This document shows, piece by piece, positions 8,008 through 16,298 of a stretch of DNA of 64,000 nucleotides (position 1 is the stretch's first letter; the number at the start of each line of letters is the position of its first letter). This DNA is from Micromonospora endolithica (GTDB taxonomy: Bacteria; Actinomycetota; Actinomycetes; Mycobacteriales; Micromonosporaceae): positions 372,001-436,000 of the forward strand of contig NZ_RBAK01000002.1 in the NCBI RefSeq assembly GCF_003626595.1. The letters are read 5' to 3'. The notes under the pieces are model-generated. The model saw nothing but the letters and a program-made list of their open reading frames with translations, searched no databases and was not told where the DNA came from. Made by a program: the position numbers and the translations under genes.

Positions 8008-8946
8008 TTACCGGAAGTGGTCCCAGCCGGTCGGTCCGTCGTACCGCCCGCCGTCCACCGTGACGCCCGCGCCGTCGCCCACCCGGCCGATCGCGCGCCA
8101 CCCGTCGGGCAGCGCCACGCCCGCCGGGAAGGTCGCGGCCAGGGCGTGGTCGTCGCCACCGGCGAGGATCCAGGAGTACGGGTCGACGCCGAGCGCCTGC
8201 GCGGCGTCCCGCATCTGCCGGGGCACCTCGAACGCGTCCCGGTGGACGTCGATCCGGACCCCGCTGGCCTTCGCGACGTGGCCCAGGTCGGCCAGCAGCC
8301 CGTCCGACACGTCGATCATCGCCGTGGCCCCCCGGCGGGCGGCCTCCGGCCCGGCCGGGTAGGGCACCTCCGGCCGGCGGTACGCCTCGACCAGCAGCCG
8401 AGGCGTCCGGAAGCCCCGGGAGAGCACGGTCAGCCCGGCCGCCGCGTGCCCGGTCCGCCCGGCGAGGGCCAGCACGTCGCCCGCCCGGGCTCCGGACCGG
8501 GTCACCGGCGCCACACCGCCCAGGTCGCCCAGCGCGGTGACCGCGATGGTCAGCGTCGGGCTGGCCGACATGTCGCCGCCCACCACGCTCGCGCCGACCG
8601 CCGCCGCCTCCGCACCCAGCCCGTCGGCCAGTTCCTCGGCCCAGGCGGTCTCCAGGTCCGGCGGCACGCAGAGCGCCACCAGCAGCGCGGTCGGCGTCGC
8701 GCCCATCGCCGCCACGTCGGCCAGGTTCGCCGCGGCGGCGCGGTGGCCGACGTCACGCGCCGAGGACCAGTCCCGCCGGAAGTGCCGCCCCTCCACCAGC
8801 ACGTCGGTCGACGCGACCACCCGGGCGTCCGGGGCGGCGACCACCGCGCCGTCGTCCCCCGGACCGAGCAGGACGGTCGACCCGTACGACAACCGGGCCG
8901 TCACCCGGTCGATCAGGCCGAACTCCCCGACCCCACCGACGCTCAT
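8008..8946 (-). CDS. thiL: Thiamine-monophosphate kinase
   Basis: ThiL phosphorylates thiamine monophosphate to thiamine diphosphate, the active cofactor used among others by the acetolactate synthase encoded later in this window. The 312 residues carry the family motifs: GPGDDGAVV near 28-36, the STDVLVEGRHF metal/substrate segment, and MIDVSDGL in the C-terminal half. The ATG lies inside a 26-bp repeat (8941-8966) copied 80 bases upstream. A 27-codon upstream reading frame ends over this ATG, so coupling is possible. Confidence 0.95.
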   Translation of the reverse strand: MSVGGVGEFGLIDRVTARLSYGSTVLLGPGDDGAVVAAPDARVVASTDVLVEGRHFRRDWSSARDVGHRAAAANLADVAAMGATPTALLVALCVPPDLETAWAEELADGLGAEAAAVGASVVGGDMSASPTLTIAVTALGDLGGVAPVTRSGARAGDVLALAGRTGHAAAGLTVLSRGFRTPRLLVEAYRRPEVPYPAGPEAARRGATAMIDVSDGLLADLGHVAKASGVRIDVHRDAFEVPRQMRDAAQALGVDPYSWILAGGDDHALAATFPAGVALPDGWRAIGRVGDGAGVTVDGGRYDGPTGWDHFR

Positions 8947-9046
8947 GCCGCCGCTCCGCTGCGCTCCGCGCCATCATGAGGCACCACCGCCCCGAACCGA
9001 TGATTCGCTCGCTCCCGCTCGCTCATGCCGCCGCTCCGCTGCGCTC
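8941..9046. repeat. 26-bp direct repeat pair at the 5' end of thiL
   Basis: GCTCATGCCGCCGCTCCGCT followed by GCGCTC occurs at 8941-8966 and 9021-9046. The bases between include CGCTCGCTCCCGCTCGCTC-type low-complexity sequence. I recall similar GAGC-rich elements as common between genes in Micromonospora. Confidence 0.75.
8943..9026 (-). CDS. Short upstream reading frame of 27 residues ending over the thiL start
   Basis: It starts ATGAGCGAGCGG (MSERERANH...), and its TGA overlaps the thiL ATG. The start lies in the second copy of a 26-bp repeat, so this frame probably arose when the thiL start region was duplicated. I regard it as a possible coupling frame rather than a functional protein. 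Confidence 0.25.
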   Translation of the reverse strand: MSERERANHRFGAVVPHDGAERSGAAA

Positions 9047-9147
9047 GCTCACCGCTTCTCCTCGACCACCGATAGGGATCCGACCTGGTCCGTAAGGTAC
9101 TTTCTCCCTTCGGGCCGCCCACGGCGGCGACGGACGGAGGTCTTGTC

Positions 9148-9381
9148 GTGGTTCAGGCGTACATCCTCATCCAGACAGAGGTCGGCCGGGCACGTGACGT
9201 GGCCGGCCAGATCGCGGACATCCCCGGCGTGGTCCGCGTCGACGCCGTCACCGGGCCGTACGACGTGGTCGTCCTCACCGAGGCGAACACCGTCGACGAG
9301 CTCGGCAAACTGATCGTCAGCAAGGTGCAGATGGTGCCCGGGATCACCCGCACCCTCACGTGTTCGGTGGTGCGACTGTAA
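9148..9381 (+). CDS. Stand-alone Lrp/AsnC ligand-binding (RAM) domain protein
   Basis: The 77-residue protein is a single RAM domain without the DNA-binding helix-turn-helix of Lrp regulators. It begins MVQAYILIQTEVG and contains the GVVRVDAVTGPYDVVV core. Such small proteins form dimers or decamers and bind amino acids; their targets are usually unknown. The GTG start follows GGAGG with 7 bases spacing. Its TAA is followed immediately by the GTG of the DUF3515 gene, so the two are an operon. Confidence 0.88.
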   Translation: MVQAYILIQTEVGRARDVAGQIADIPGVVRVDAVTGPYDVVVLTEANTVDELGKLIVSKVQMVPGITRTLTCSVVRL

Positions 9382-10032
9382 GTGGACAAGATCAGTGACT
9401 CCACGCTGGCCGGGAACGACCGGACCGACGACGACCGGCCGGCGGCCGGCCCGGCCGAGCGTCCCGCCCCGGACCGGACGACCCGGCGCGCCGCACTGAT
9501 CGCGACGGCGGTCGCGCTGCCGATCACCCTGCTGGTGGCGTTCCTCGCCCTGGCCGCGTTCGCCCCGGACGAGCCGGCGGCCGACCCCGACCCCAGCGCG
9601 TCGGCACCCCGGGTGCAGTCCACCACCCCGGTGCCGATGGCCGCCCCGCCGCTGGCCGAGCGCCCCGCCGTGGTCTGCCGCGCCCTGCTCTCCCAACTGC
9701 CGGACACGGTCCGGGACCTGGCGCAGCGTCCGGTCACCGCCGGCCCGGAGCAGAACGCCGCGTACGGCGACCCGGCGCTCACCGTCGCCTGCGGCGGCGC
9801 CGAGCCCTCCGTCGGACCGACCGAGGACGTCTGGACGGTCAACAAGGTCTGCTGGCATCTCGCCCAGCAGGCCGACGCCGCGGTGCTCACCACCGTCGAC
9901 CGGGAGACGGCCGTGTCGGTACGCGTGCCGGGTGCCTACGAGCAGCCCCTCCAGTGGGTCGCCGGGATCTCGGACACCATCGTCGCCTCGGTCCCGTCCG
10001 CGGCCCCCGCCCCCGCCGGCTGCCAGGGCTGA
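9382..10032 (+). CDS. DUF3515 family membrane-anchored protein
   Basis: The 216-residue protein has a basic cytoplasmic start, one membrane segment at about 38-60 (ALIATAVALPITLLVAFLAL), a Pro/Ala-rich linker, and an extracellular domain with four Cys that could pair. This layout and the CRALLSQLP and VACGG segments fit DUF3515, a family of unknown function found between thiL and ddl in actinobacteria. The GTG start is directly adjacent to the previous stop, so expression is coupled to the RAM protein. Confidence 0.8.
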   Translation: MDKISDSTLAGNDRTDDDRPAAGPAERPAPDRTTRRAALIATAVALPITLLVAFLALAAFAPDEPAADPDPSASAPRVQSTTPVPMAAPPLAERPAVVCRALLSQLPDTVRDLAQRPVTAGPEQNAAYGDPALTVACGGAEPSVGPTEDVWTVNKVCWHLAQQADAAVLTTVDRETAVSVRVPGAYEQPLQWVAGISDTIVASVPSAAPAPAGCQG

Positions 10033-10086
10033 CCCACCCGCCCACCCGCAGTGAGCCACGGCGGGGGCGGCGGGCGGGCGGGACGG

Positions 10087-11193
10087 TCAGTGGAGGCCGG
10101 TGCCGCGGTGCAGGGCGGTGCGGATGAGGCGGTTGACCAGCTTCGGGTACTCCAGGCCGGCCGCGGCCCACATCCGGGGGAACATCGAACTCGGGGTGAA
10201 ACCGGGCATCGTGTTGATCTCGTTGAGGTACACGTCCAGCTCCGGGGTGACGAAGAAGTCGACCCGGGCCAGCCCGGCGCAGTCCAGCGCGGTGAAGGCG
10301 CGGACCGCGTACTCCTGCACCTGGCGGGTGACGCGCTCGGGCAGGCCGGCCGGGATGTCGTACTCGCAGGCGGACTCGGAGTCGATGTACTTCGCCTCGA
10401 AGTCGTAGAAGTCGTAGTCGCCGACCACCCGCACCTCGGCCAGCACCGACGCCTCGGGCACGCCGCCCGCCTCGCCCTCCAGCACCCCGCACTCGATCTC
10501 GCGGCCCACGATCGCGCCCTCGACGAGCACCTTCGGGTCGATCTGCCGGGCGGTGGCCACGGCGGCGTCCAGCTCCGCCCAGTCGTCGACCTTGGTGATG
10601 CCGAAGGACGATCCGGCCCGGGAGGGCTTGACGAAGACCGGCAGGCCGAGGCGCTGCTTGTCCTCCTCGCTCAGCGTCATCCCGTTGCGCAGCACCGCGT
10701 ACGGGCCGACCGGGATCCCCTCGGCGGCACAGAGCTTCTTGGTGAACTCCTTGTCCATCGCGGCGGCGGACGCGAACACGTTCGCACCGACGTACGGGAT
10801 GCCGGCCATCTCCAGCATGCCCTGGATGGTGCCGTCCTCGCCGTACGCGCCGTGCAGCACCGGGAACACCACGTCGACGTCGGCGAGCGCGCGAGGCCCC
10901 TCGGTGGGGTCCAGCACCATCAGCCCGTTGCCGGTCGGGTCGGCGCGCAACACGATGTCGGTGCCGGAGGTGGCGGTGATCTCCGGCAGGCGGCGGTCCT
11001 GGATCGCCAGTTGGCCGGGTTCGCCGCTGGTCAGCACCCACTGACCGGCGCGGGTGATGCCCACCGGCACCACCTCGAACTCGTCCGGGTCGAGCGCGCC
11101 GAGCACACTGCCGGCACTGACGCACGAGATGCCGTGCTCCGGGCTGCGTCCGCCGAAGACGACCGCCACGCGGGTCCTGCCTGGGGTGGTCAC
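10087..11193 (-). CDS. ddl: D-alanine--D-alanine ligase
   Basis: Ddl joins two D-Ala in the cytosol for peptidoglycan precursors. The 368 residues include the N-terminal [15 protein letters not shown] motif, [17 protein letters not shown], the ATP-grasp region with [12 protein letters not shown], and the C-terminal EINTMPGFT metal-binding motif. The GTG chosen (VTTPGRTRV) has GAGAGG at suitable distance; a GTG three codons earlier (11202) has none. It is convergent with the DUF3515 gene and divergent from the AAA+ ATPase. Confidence 0.95.
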   Translation of the reverse strand: MTTPGRTRVAVVFGGRSPEHGISCVSAGSVLGALDPDEFEVVPVGITRAGQWVLTSGEPGQLAIQDRRLPEITATSGTDIVLRADPTGNGLMVLDPTEGPRALADVDVVFPVLHGAYGEDGTIQGMLEMAGIPYVGANVFASAAAMDKEFTKKLCAAEGIPVGPYAVLRNGMTLSEEDKQRLGLPVFVKPSRAGSSFGITKVDDWAELDAAVATARQIDPKVLVEGAIVGREIECGVLEGEAGGVPEASVLAEVRVVGDYDFYDFEAKYIDSESACEYDIPAGLPERVTRQVQEYAVRAFTALDCAGLARVDFFVTPELDVYLNEINTMPGFTPSSMFPRMWAAAGLEYPKLVNRLIRTALHRGTGLH

Positions 11194-11399
11194 TGGGGTC
11201 ACCTCTCGTACGACTGACTCACTCGTCGTGCTCGCCGCTGGCGGTCACCGGATTGACCTTACTGTGCGTGGCCAGCATCGGCGGGCGATACCCGGGCACC
11301 GAGCGGTGGGCCGGCAATCGGTCATCACGGCATACACGGTGCGTGACGGCAGGCGCGGGGTCACCGGGTCGCCACGACGGACACTACGCTGCTCGTCCT

Positions 11400-12674
11400 A
11401 TGAGCCCCGACCCCCTCCTGGACTCGCTCACGGCGGCCCTCGACGCCCGTCCGGACGACCTGCCGCTCCGCCTGCACCTAGCCACGCTGCTGCTGGACGC
11501 CGGCCGCTCCGCCGAGGCGATCGCACAGATCGGGCAGGCGCTGGCCCGCGATCCGGGCAGCGACGAGGCGCAGGCGTTGATGCAGCGCGCGCTGGGCGTA
11601 CCCCCGGCCTCGGGGTCGCCGACGGCCGGCCCGCGACCGCCGGCGCAGCGTCCGGCGGCCGGGCCCGGTGGTCCGACCGCGACCGCCGGCGCGGACCCGC
11701 TCGCCGCCTACGAGCAGGAGCTGGCCGACGTCGTACCGCCGCGCTTCGCCCGCGCCGGCGACGAGCCGGAGCCGGTGGCCGGCGACGACGACCGGGTGTA
11801 CGACGTGGAGGTCTCCGGGATCCGGCTGGCCGACGTGGGCGGGATGGCGGCGGTGAAGGAGCGGCTGGAGCTGGCCTTCCTTGGCCCGCTGCGCAATCCC
11901 GAGCTGCGCCGGATGTACGGCAAGAGCCTGCGCGGCGGCCTGATGCTGTACGGCCCGCCGGGCTGCGGCAAGACGTTCCTGGCCCGGGCGGTGGCCGGCG
12001 AGATGGGCGCGAAGTTCATCTCGCTGTCCATCGTGGACGTGCTGGACATGTGGATGGGCAATTCGGAGCGCAACCTGCACGAGCTGTTCCAGGCGGCCCG
12101 CCGCAACGCGCCCTGCGTCCTCTTCCTGGACGAGGTCGACGCGCTGGGCCACAAGCGTTCGCAGGTGGGTTCCAGTTCGATGCGGACGCTGGGCAACCAG
12201 CTGCTGGCCGAGCTGGACGGGATGGAGGGCAGCAACGAGGGCGTGTTCGTGCTGGCCGCGACGAACACCCCGTGGGACGTGGACCCGGCGTTGCGTCGCC
12301 CCGGCCGCCTGGACCGGGTGGTGCTGGTGCTCCCGCCGGATGCCGAGGCGCGCCGGTCCATCCTGGAGTACCACCTGCGCCAGCGGCCGATCGCCAACAT
12401 CGACCTGCGGAAGGTCGTCGCCGGGACCGAGGACTACTCCGGGGCGGACCTGGCCCACCTCTGCGAGACGGCCGCGGAGTTCGCGATGGCCGACTCGGTG
12501 CGCAGCGGCGAGGTGCGGATGATCGAGCAACGGGACCTGGAGCGGGCGCTGAAGGAGGTCCGCCCGTCCACCCGGCCGTGGATGGCGACCGCCCGCAACG
12601 TGGCGATGTTCGCCAACGAGGGTGGGGTCTACGACGACCTGGTCGCCTACCTGAAGCGGCGCAAGCTTCTCTGA
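11400..12674 (+). CDS. AAA+ ATPase with N-terminal TPR-like region
   Basis: The 424-residue protein starts with about 65 residues of TPR-like helices (LRLHLATLLLDAGRSAEAIA). A Pro/Ala linker follows, then one AAA+ domain with Walker A GPPGCGKT at 185-192, Walker B LFLDEVD at 241-247, and the second-region motif ending RRPGRLDR. The AAA part resembles FtsH/Cdc48-type unfoldase modules, but no protease or membrane segment is present. The ATG follows TACGCT by 9 bases and lacks a ribosome binding site, so it may be leaderless. Substrate unknown. Confidence 0.88.
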   Translation: MSPDPLLDSLTAALDARPDDLPLRLHLATLLLDAGRSAEAIAQIGQALARDPGSDEAQALMQRALGVPPASGSPTAGPRPPAQRPAAGPGGPTATAGADPLAAYEQELADVVPPRFARAGDEPEPVAGDDDRVYDVEVSGIRLADVGGMAAVKERLELAFLGPLRNPELRRMYGKSLRGGLMLYGPPGCGKTFLARAVAGEMGAKFISLSIVDVLDMWMGNSERNLHELFQAARRNAPCVLFLDEVDALGHKRSQVGSSSMRTLGNQLLAELDGMEGSNEGVFVLAATNTPWDVDPALRRPGRLDRVVLVLPPDAEARRSILEYHLRQRPIANIDLRKVVAGTEDYSGADLAHLCETAAEFAMADSVRSGEVRMIEQRDLERALKEVRPSTRPWMATARNVAMFANEGGVYDDLVAYLKRRKLL

Positions 12675-12686
12675 GCGGCGCGGGAA

Positions 12687-12728
12687 CGCCCCCGGCGCGG
12701 TCCTCGGGCCAGGCCGCCGCCGGGGGCG
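12687..12728. terminator. Stem shared by two convergent genes
   Basis: CGCCCCCGGCG (12687-12697) pairs perfectly with CGCCGGGGGCG (12718-12728) across a 20-base loop. It lies between the AAA+ gene and the small convergent gene. No T run is present. Confidence 0.45.
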
Positions 12729-12732
12729 GGTC

Positions 12733-12993
12733 TCACGGTGCGCGACGCCGGCCGACGGCGATCACCTTCACCCGTTGCCGGCCGGCCCGCACCATGCCCA
12801 GCGCCATGAAGGCCCCGGCGATCCGGTCGGCGGCCTCCCGGCTGCTCGCGCCGACGACCTGTCGCCGCCGTTCCGGGGTGGTGCGTTCGTCCCGTCCGAC
12901 GCCGTCGGCCGGTCGGACGTCGGTGAGCACCACCAGGAACCGGGTCAGGGTGCCGCCGGCGCGATCGGTGCGGGACTGCTGAGCAGGACGCAC
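12733..12993 (-). CDS. Small hypothetical protein, 86 residues
   Basis: I do not recognise this gene. The GTG start is preceded by GGAAGGA at good spacing, which supports it as real and fixes the start (VRPAQQSRTDRAGG). The protein has a short hydrophobic strand TRFLVVLTDV, a charged middle, and an Arg/Lys-rich C-terminus (RAGRQRVKVIAVGRRRAP), which suggests nucleic acid or ribosome contact at most. It is divergent from the XRE regulator, with a 14-bp hairpin between them. Confidence 0.5.
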   Translation of the reverse strand: MRPAQQSRTDRAGGTLTRFLVVLTDVRPADGVGRDERTTPERRRQVVGASSREAADRIAGAFMALGMVRAGRQRVKVIAVGRRRAP

Positions 12994-13030
12994 GTCGAGT
13001 CCTTCCGGCAGACGGCCAACGGGCGAGGCA

Positions 13031-13069
13031 CACGGTGATCGGGTACGGGGGAGAAACCCGATCACCGTG
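13031..13069. promoter_or_regulatory. Perfect 14-bp hairpin in a divergent intergenic region
   Basis: CACGGTGATCGGGT (13031-13044) is exactly inverted at 13056-13069 with an 11-base loop ACGGGGGAGAA. It lies between the starts of the 86-residue gene and the XRE regulator, so it may be an operator or a 5' leader structure. Confidence 0.55.
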
Positions 13070-13139
13070 CGCCCCATCCCCTCCGGTCACCCACCACCAC
13101 CGTCGCCACGACAACCGGTGGTGAGGACGCCATGACAGA

Positions 13140-13145
13140 TTGACA
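13140..13145 (+). promoter_or_regulatory. Candidate -35 TTGACA for the XRE regulator
   Basis: TTGACA is a perfect consensus -35 in a locally AT-richer stretch 77 bases before the chosen start. No convincing -10 is seen at 16-18 bases. Confidence 0.3.
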
Positions 13146-13221
13146 TCCTGATAGCCATGAATGCAACTCTCATCGACGTTCTCTCATGTACAGCTTCCCG
13201 GAAACATGCGACCATCGATGC

Positions 13222-14067
13222 ATGGCACCGAAGACCGCCCGGGCCCGCCGGCTCGGCATCGCCCTGCGCTCCCACCGGGAGGCAGCCGGCCTCACCCTGG
13301 AGGCGGCGGCAGACGAGATCAACAGCACCCGCAGCACGCTCTCCCGGTACGAGAACGCGCAGACCCTGGTCAACCCGGCGACCGTACGCGCGCTGCTCAC
13401 CCTCTACGGGGTGGGCGGGGAGGACGTCGCGGCGGCGGTGCAACTGGCCAAGGACGCACGCAAGCCCGGCTGGTGGGTGTCCTACTCGTACCTGCTGGAC
13501 CGCCGCACCATCGACTTCATCGCCCTGGAGGCCGAGGCGACCGGCATCGCCAACTTCGAGCCCTCGGTGGTGCCCGGCCTCCTCCAGACCGCCGACTACG
13601 TCCGTGGGGTGATGCGCGGCGGCCCGCACACCCTCGGCGACGACCAGGTCGAGCAGCGGGTCCAGCTCCGACTGGACCGGCAGGAGCGGCTCACCGGCAA
13701 CGACCCGCCCATCTTCGACGCGATCATCGACGAGGCCGCGCTGCTGCGGCCGGTGGGCGACCGCTCGGTGATGGCGGGGCAGCTGCACCACCTGCTGAAG
13801 GTGACCGAGCTGCCGAACATCACCGTGCAGGTGATCCCGCTCGCCGCCGGCTACCACCGGGGCACCCGGGGCTCCCTGCACATCCTGGAGTTCGCCGACC
13901 CGGAGGATCCGATCATCGCGTCGGTCGAGACGGTGGCCGGGCAGATGGTCCTCGACCGGCCGGGCGACCTGCGTACCTGCACCAAGATCATGGAGCACCT
14001 GCGCACCGTGGCGCTCAGCCCGGCCGACAGCCGGGATCAGCTCCTCCAACTGCTGAAGGGACGGTAG
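13222..14067 (+). CDS. XRE-family transcriptional regulator with DUF5753
   Basis: The 281-residue protein has an N-terminal Cro/CI helix-turn-helix (about 8-65; GLTLEAAADEI...STLSRYENA). A DUF5753 domain (about 100-275) includes EPSVVPGLLQTADYVR and the late VIPLAAGYHRGTRGSL. Actinobacteria carry many such regulators next to a DUF397 gene, as here. Family members include BldB/WhiJ-type developmental modulators; the target is unknown. The start at MAPKTARARR is chosen to fit the domain; an ATG 12 codons upstream (13186) is possible. The DUF397 gene follows after 4 bases. Confidence 0.92.
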   Translation: MAPKTARARRLGIALRSHREAAGLTLEAAADEINSTRSTLSRYENAQTLVNPATVRALLTLYGVGGEDVAAAVQLAKDARKPGWWVSYSYLLDRRTIDFIALEAEATGIANFEPSVVPGLLQTADYVRGVMRGGPHTLGDDQVEQRVQLRLDRQERLTGNDPPIFDAIIDEAALLRPVGDRSVMAGQLHHLLKVTELPNITVQVIPLAAGYHRGTRGSLHILEFADPEDPIIASVETVAGQMVLDRPGDLRTCTKIMEHLRTVALSPADSRDQLLQLLKGR

Positions 14068-14071
14068 AGGT

Positions 14072-14272
14072 ATGACCACGACGACGGACGCGGCGCTGGC
14101 ACGCGCGGGATGGCACAAGAGCAGTCACAGCGGGGACGAGGGGGCGTGCGTCGAGGTGGCCCGGGCCCCGGAGACGGTCGGCGTGCGGGACTCCAAGGAC
14201 CCGGCCGGCCCCGTGCTGCTCTTCCCGCCGGCCGTCTGGGCGGCGTTCGCCGCCGCGCCGCCGCGGTCCTAG
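14072..14272 (+). CDS. DUF397 domain protein
   Basis: The 66-residue protein shows the DUF397 signature: WHKSSHSGDEGACVEVA, then VGVRDSKDPAGPVLLF and a W-A-F end. DUF397 proteins pair with DUF5753 regulators and are thought to bind or antagonise them, in a toxin-antitoxin-like or WhiJ-type arrangement. The ATG starts 4 bases after the regulator's stop, with AGAGG just before it, so the pair is one operon. A 14-bp stem closes it. Confidence 0.93.
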   Translation: MTTTTDAALARAGWHKSSHSGDEGACVEVARAPETVGVRDSKDPAGPVLLFPPAVWAAFAAAPPRS

Positions 14273-14276
14273 ACCC

Positions 14277-14309
14277 GACCCGTGGCGGCGGTCCGCGCCG
14301 CCACGGGTC
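14277..14309. terminator. Stem between DUF397 and the convergent ROK gene
   Basis: GACCCGTGGCGGCG (14277-14290) pairs perfectly with CGCCGCCACGGGTC (14296-14309) around loop GTCCG. No T run follows. Confidence 0.6.
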
Positions 14310-14336
14310 CGACCCGGCCGGCGCCGACCGCCGGGG

Positions 14337-15389
14337 TCAGCCGCCGACCAGGGGTTCGGGCGCGGGCGCGCCGCGCAGGGCCTCCAGCGCGGCGATGGCC
14401 ACACCCCGGGCACCGGCCATGTCACGCTCCGGCACCAGCGCGAAGGTCGCCACCGCGGCCTGTTCCTCCCGCAGCACGGTGTGCTCGCGTACGGTCGCCA
14501 GGAACCAGTCGCGGAACTCCGGGGCCGCCTCCACCACGCCGCCGCCGACGAAGTACGCGTGCGGGTCGGTGAAGTTGGCCGCCACGGTGAACAGCCGGCC
14601 GATCGCCGCCGCCTGCTGCCGGAAGATCTCCCGGGCCAGTTCGTCACCCCGTTCCCCGTACGCCCGGACCAGCTTCGCCGCCCGGGCCGGCTCCTCGGCG
14701 GCCAGTGGATGCCCGGGGAAACGGGTCAGCCAGTACGGCAGCAGGTTCCGCTCGATGGCGGTCAGCGACGCGACGCTCTCGGCGTCACCGGCGAACCCAC
14801 AGGCGCACGTCGGCTCCGGCTGGCCCGGGGCGAGCAGCCCGGCCAGCGGCAGGTGCACGTGACCGAGTTCGCCGGCCATGCCGGCCGCCCCGGCGATCAC
14901 CCGGCCGGCCTCCACCACGCCACCACCGAGCCCGGTGCCCACGATCGCGGCGACCGACGAGCGGCGCATCGCGTCGGTGCCGAAGTAGGTGTGGTGGGCG
15001 TACAGGGCCGCGGCGTTGCCGTCGTTGAGGTAGACCACCGGCAGGCCGAGTCGCCGTTCCAGCGCGCCCCGCACGTCGTAGCCACGCCAGGCCGGCTGCG
15101 AGAAGTTGGTCGAGCCGCGCGCGGAGATGACCCCGTCGGCGCTGGCCGGACCGGGGGTGTCCAGCCCGACCGCCCGGACCAGGTCCCGGGGCACCCCGGT
15201 CAGCGCCAGCACGCCCTCGAACGCGCGTCCCAGCGCCTCGATCGCCGCCTCCGGGCCGGTCCGCACCTCGCTCGGGATCTCCACCAGACCGTCGACGAGG
15301 AACCGGCCCTCCACGGTGAGCACCGTGGCGTTGTTGCTGGTCCCGCCGTTGTCCAGCCCGACGACCACCGGCACCCCTGTGCTACCCAC
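14337..15389 (-). CDS. ROK family sugar kinase
   Basis: The 350-residue protein has the ROK ATP-binding motif VVGLDNGGT at the start, VGLDTPG, a LNDGNAAAL segment with the catalytic Asp, and GTGLGGG. A CACGF cysteine segment resembles the zinc motif of ROK proteins. No helix-turn-helix is present, so this is a kinase, perhaps for glucose or an amino sugar, rather than a repressor. The GTG (VGSTGVPVV) follows GGAGGGG by 9 bases; a GTG six codons earlier (15407) is the alternative. Confidence 0.88.
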   Translation of the reverse strand: MGSTGVPVVVGLDNGGTSNNATVLTVEGRFLVDGLVEIPSEVRTGPEAAIEALGRAFEGVLALTGVPRDLVRAVGLDTPGPASADGVISARGSTNFSQPAWRGYDVRGALERRLGLPVVYLNDGNAAALYAHHTYFGTDAMRRSSVAAIVGTGLGGGVVEAGRVIAGAAGMAGELGHVHLPLAGLLAPGQPEPTCACGFAGDAESVASLTAIERNLLPYWLTRFPGHPLAAEEPARAAKLVRAYGERGDELAREIFRQQAAAIGRLFTVAANFTDPHAYFVGGGVVEAAPEFRDWFLATVREHTVLREEQAAVATFALVPERDMAGARGVAIAALEALRGAPAPEPLVGG

Positions 15390-15480
15390 CCGATTCCACC
15401 CCTCCACGGCCGGAGAACCTGACGTGAGGTTAGTTCCCCTTACCCGCCCCGACCACGCCGAAAGCGGCCGAACCCGCGGA

Positions 15481-15494
15481 TCCGACCGGTCGGA
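15481..15494. promoter_or_regulatory. 14-bp perfect palindrome upstream of the ROK gene
   Basis: TCCGACCGGTCGGA is fully self-complementary. Its core CCGACCGGTCGG recurs upstream of ilvD (62425-62436). It lies between the HemK-like gene and the ROK start and could be an operator. Confidence 0.35.
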
Positions 15495-15521
15495 CCGGCC
15501 GTCCGCCCGCGGGGCCGGTGG

Positions 15522-16298
15522 TCAGGCGGGGCGGCGCGCGGTGACGGCGACGGCGTCCCGGGCCTCGTCGCGGACCACCACCGGCACCAGACCGACCACC
15601 GACACCGCCGTGCACAGCGCCACCGACTGCGCCTCGCTCACCTCGACCACCAGGTGTCCACCGGGCCTCAGCCACCCGGCCGCGCCCTCGGCGACCCGAC
15701 GCAGCACCGCGAGGCCGTCCGGGCCCCCGTCCAGCGCCACCAGCGCCTCGTGCAGCCGCGCCTCGGCCGGCATCAACGCCACCGCGTCCGTCGGCACGTA
15801 CGGGGCGTTGGCCACCACCAGGTCGAGTCGCCCCCGCCAGCGCTGCGGCAGGGGCGCGAACAGGTCACCCGGGAACACTTCGGCCCGGCAGGCGGCGAGG
15901 TTGCGGCGGGCGTACCCGACGGCCACCGGGTCCACCTCGGTCGCGGCGAGCCAGCGCGGGGCGATCCGCTCGGCGAGCACCGCGCTGATCGCGCCGGAGC
16001 CGCAGCAGAGTTCCACCACGGCCGCCGCCGGGCCGGTCACCGCCGCGGCGGCGTCCACCAGCAGGCCGGTACGCGCCCGGGGCACGAACACGCCCGGCCC
16101 CACCGCGATCCGCCGGCCGCAGAACTCGGCCCAGCCCAGGACGTGCTCCAACGGCTCGCCGGCCACCCGGCGCTCGGCCAGCCGGGTCAGCTCCCCGGCG
16201 GTGCCCGCCCCGGCGACGAGCAGGTCCGCCTCGTCCTCGGCGTACACGCAGCCGGCGGCGCGCAGCCTCGCCACCAGGGCCGCCCGGCCGGTGTGCAT
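15522..16298 (-). CDS. HemK/PrmC-like N5-glutamine methyltransferase
   Basis: The 258-residue protein has the class I methyltransferase motif ELCCGSGAISAVL, a following acidic TEVDPVAV strand, and NAPYVPTD, the (N)PPY-type motif of glutamine methyltransferases with Ala in place of the first Pro. PrmC methylates release factors; this variant group is annotated as a putative paralogue, so the target is uncertain. The N-terminal helical domain is short. The ATG overlaps the stop of the PLP enzyme (TGATG), so it is the last gene of the plsC-gpsA run. Confidence 0.82.
   Translation of the reverse strand: MHTGRAALVARLRAAGCVYAEDEADLLVAGAGTAGELTRLAERRVAGEPLEHVLGWAEFCGRRIAVGPGVFVPRARTGLLVDAAAAVTGPAAAVVELCCGSGAISAVLAERIAPRWLAATEVDPVAVGYARRNLAACRAEVFPGDLFAPLPQRWRGRLDLVVANAPYVPTDAVALMPAEARLHEALVALDGGPDGLAVLRRVAEGAAGWLRPGGHLVVEVSEAQSVALCTAVSVVGLVPVVVRDEARDAVAVTARRPA

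Noticed and set aside
9049..10059. 336-codon minus-strand frame opposite the RAM and DUF3515 genes
   Set aside because: Composition is low-complexity Gly/Arg, and the opposite strand holds two clearly coding, coupled genes.
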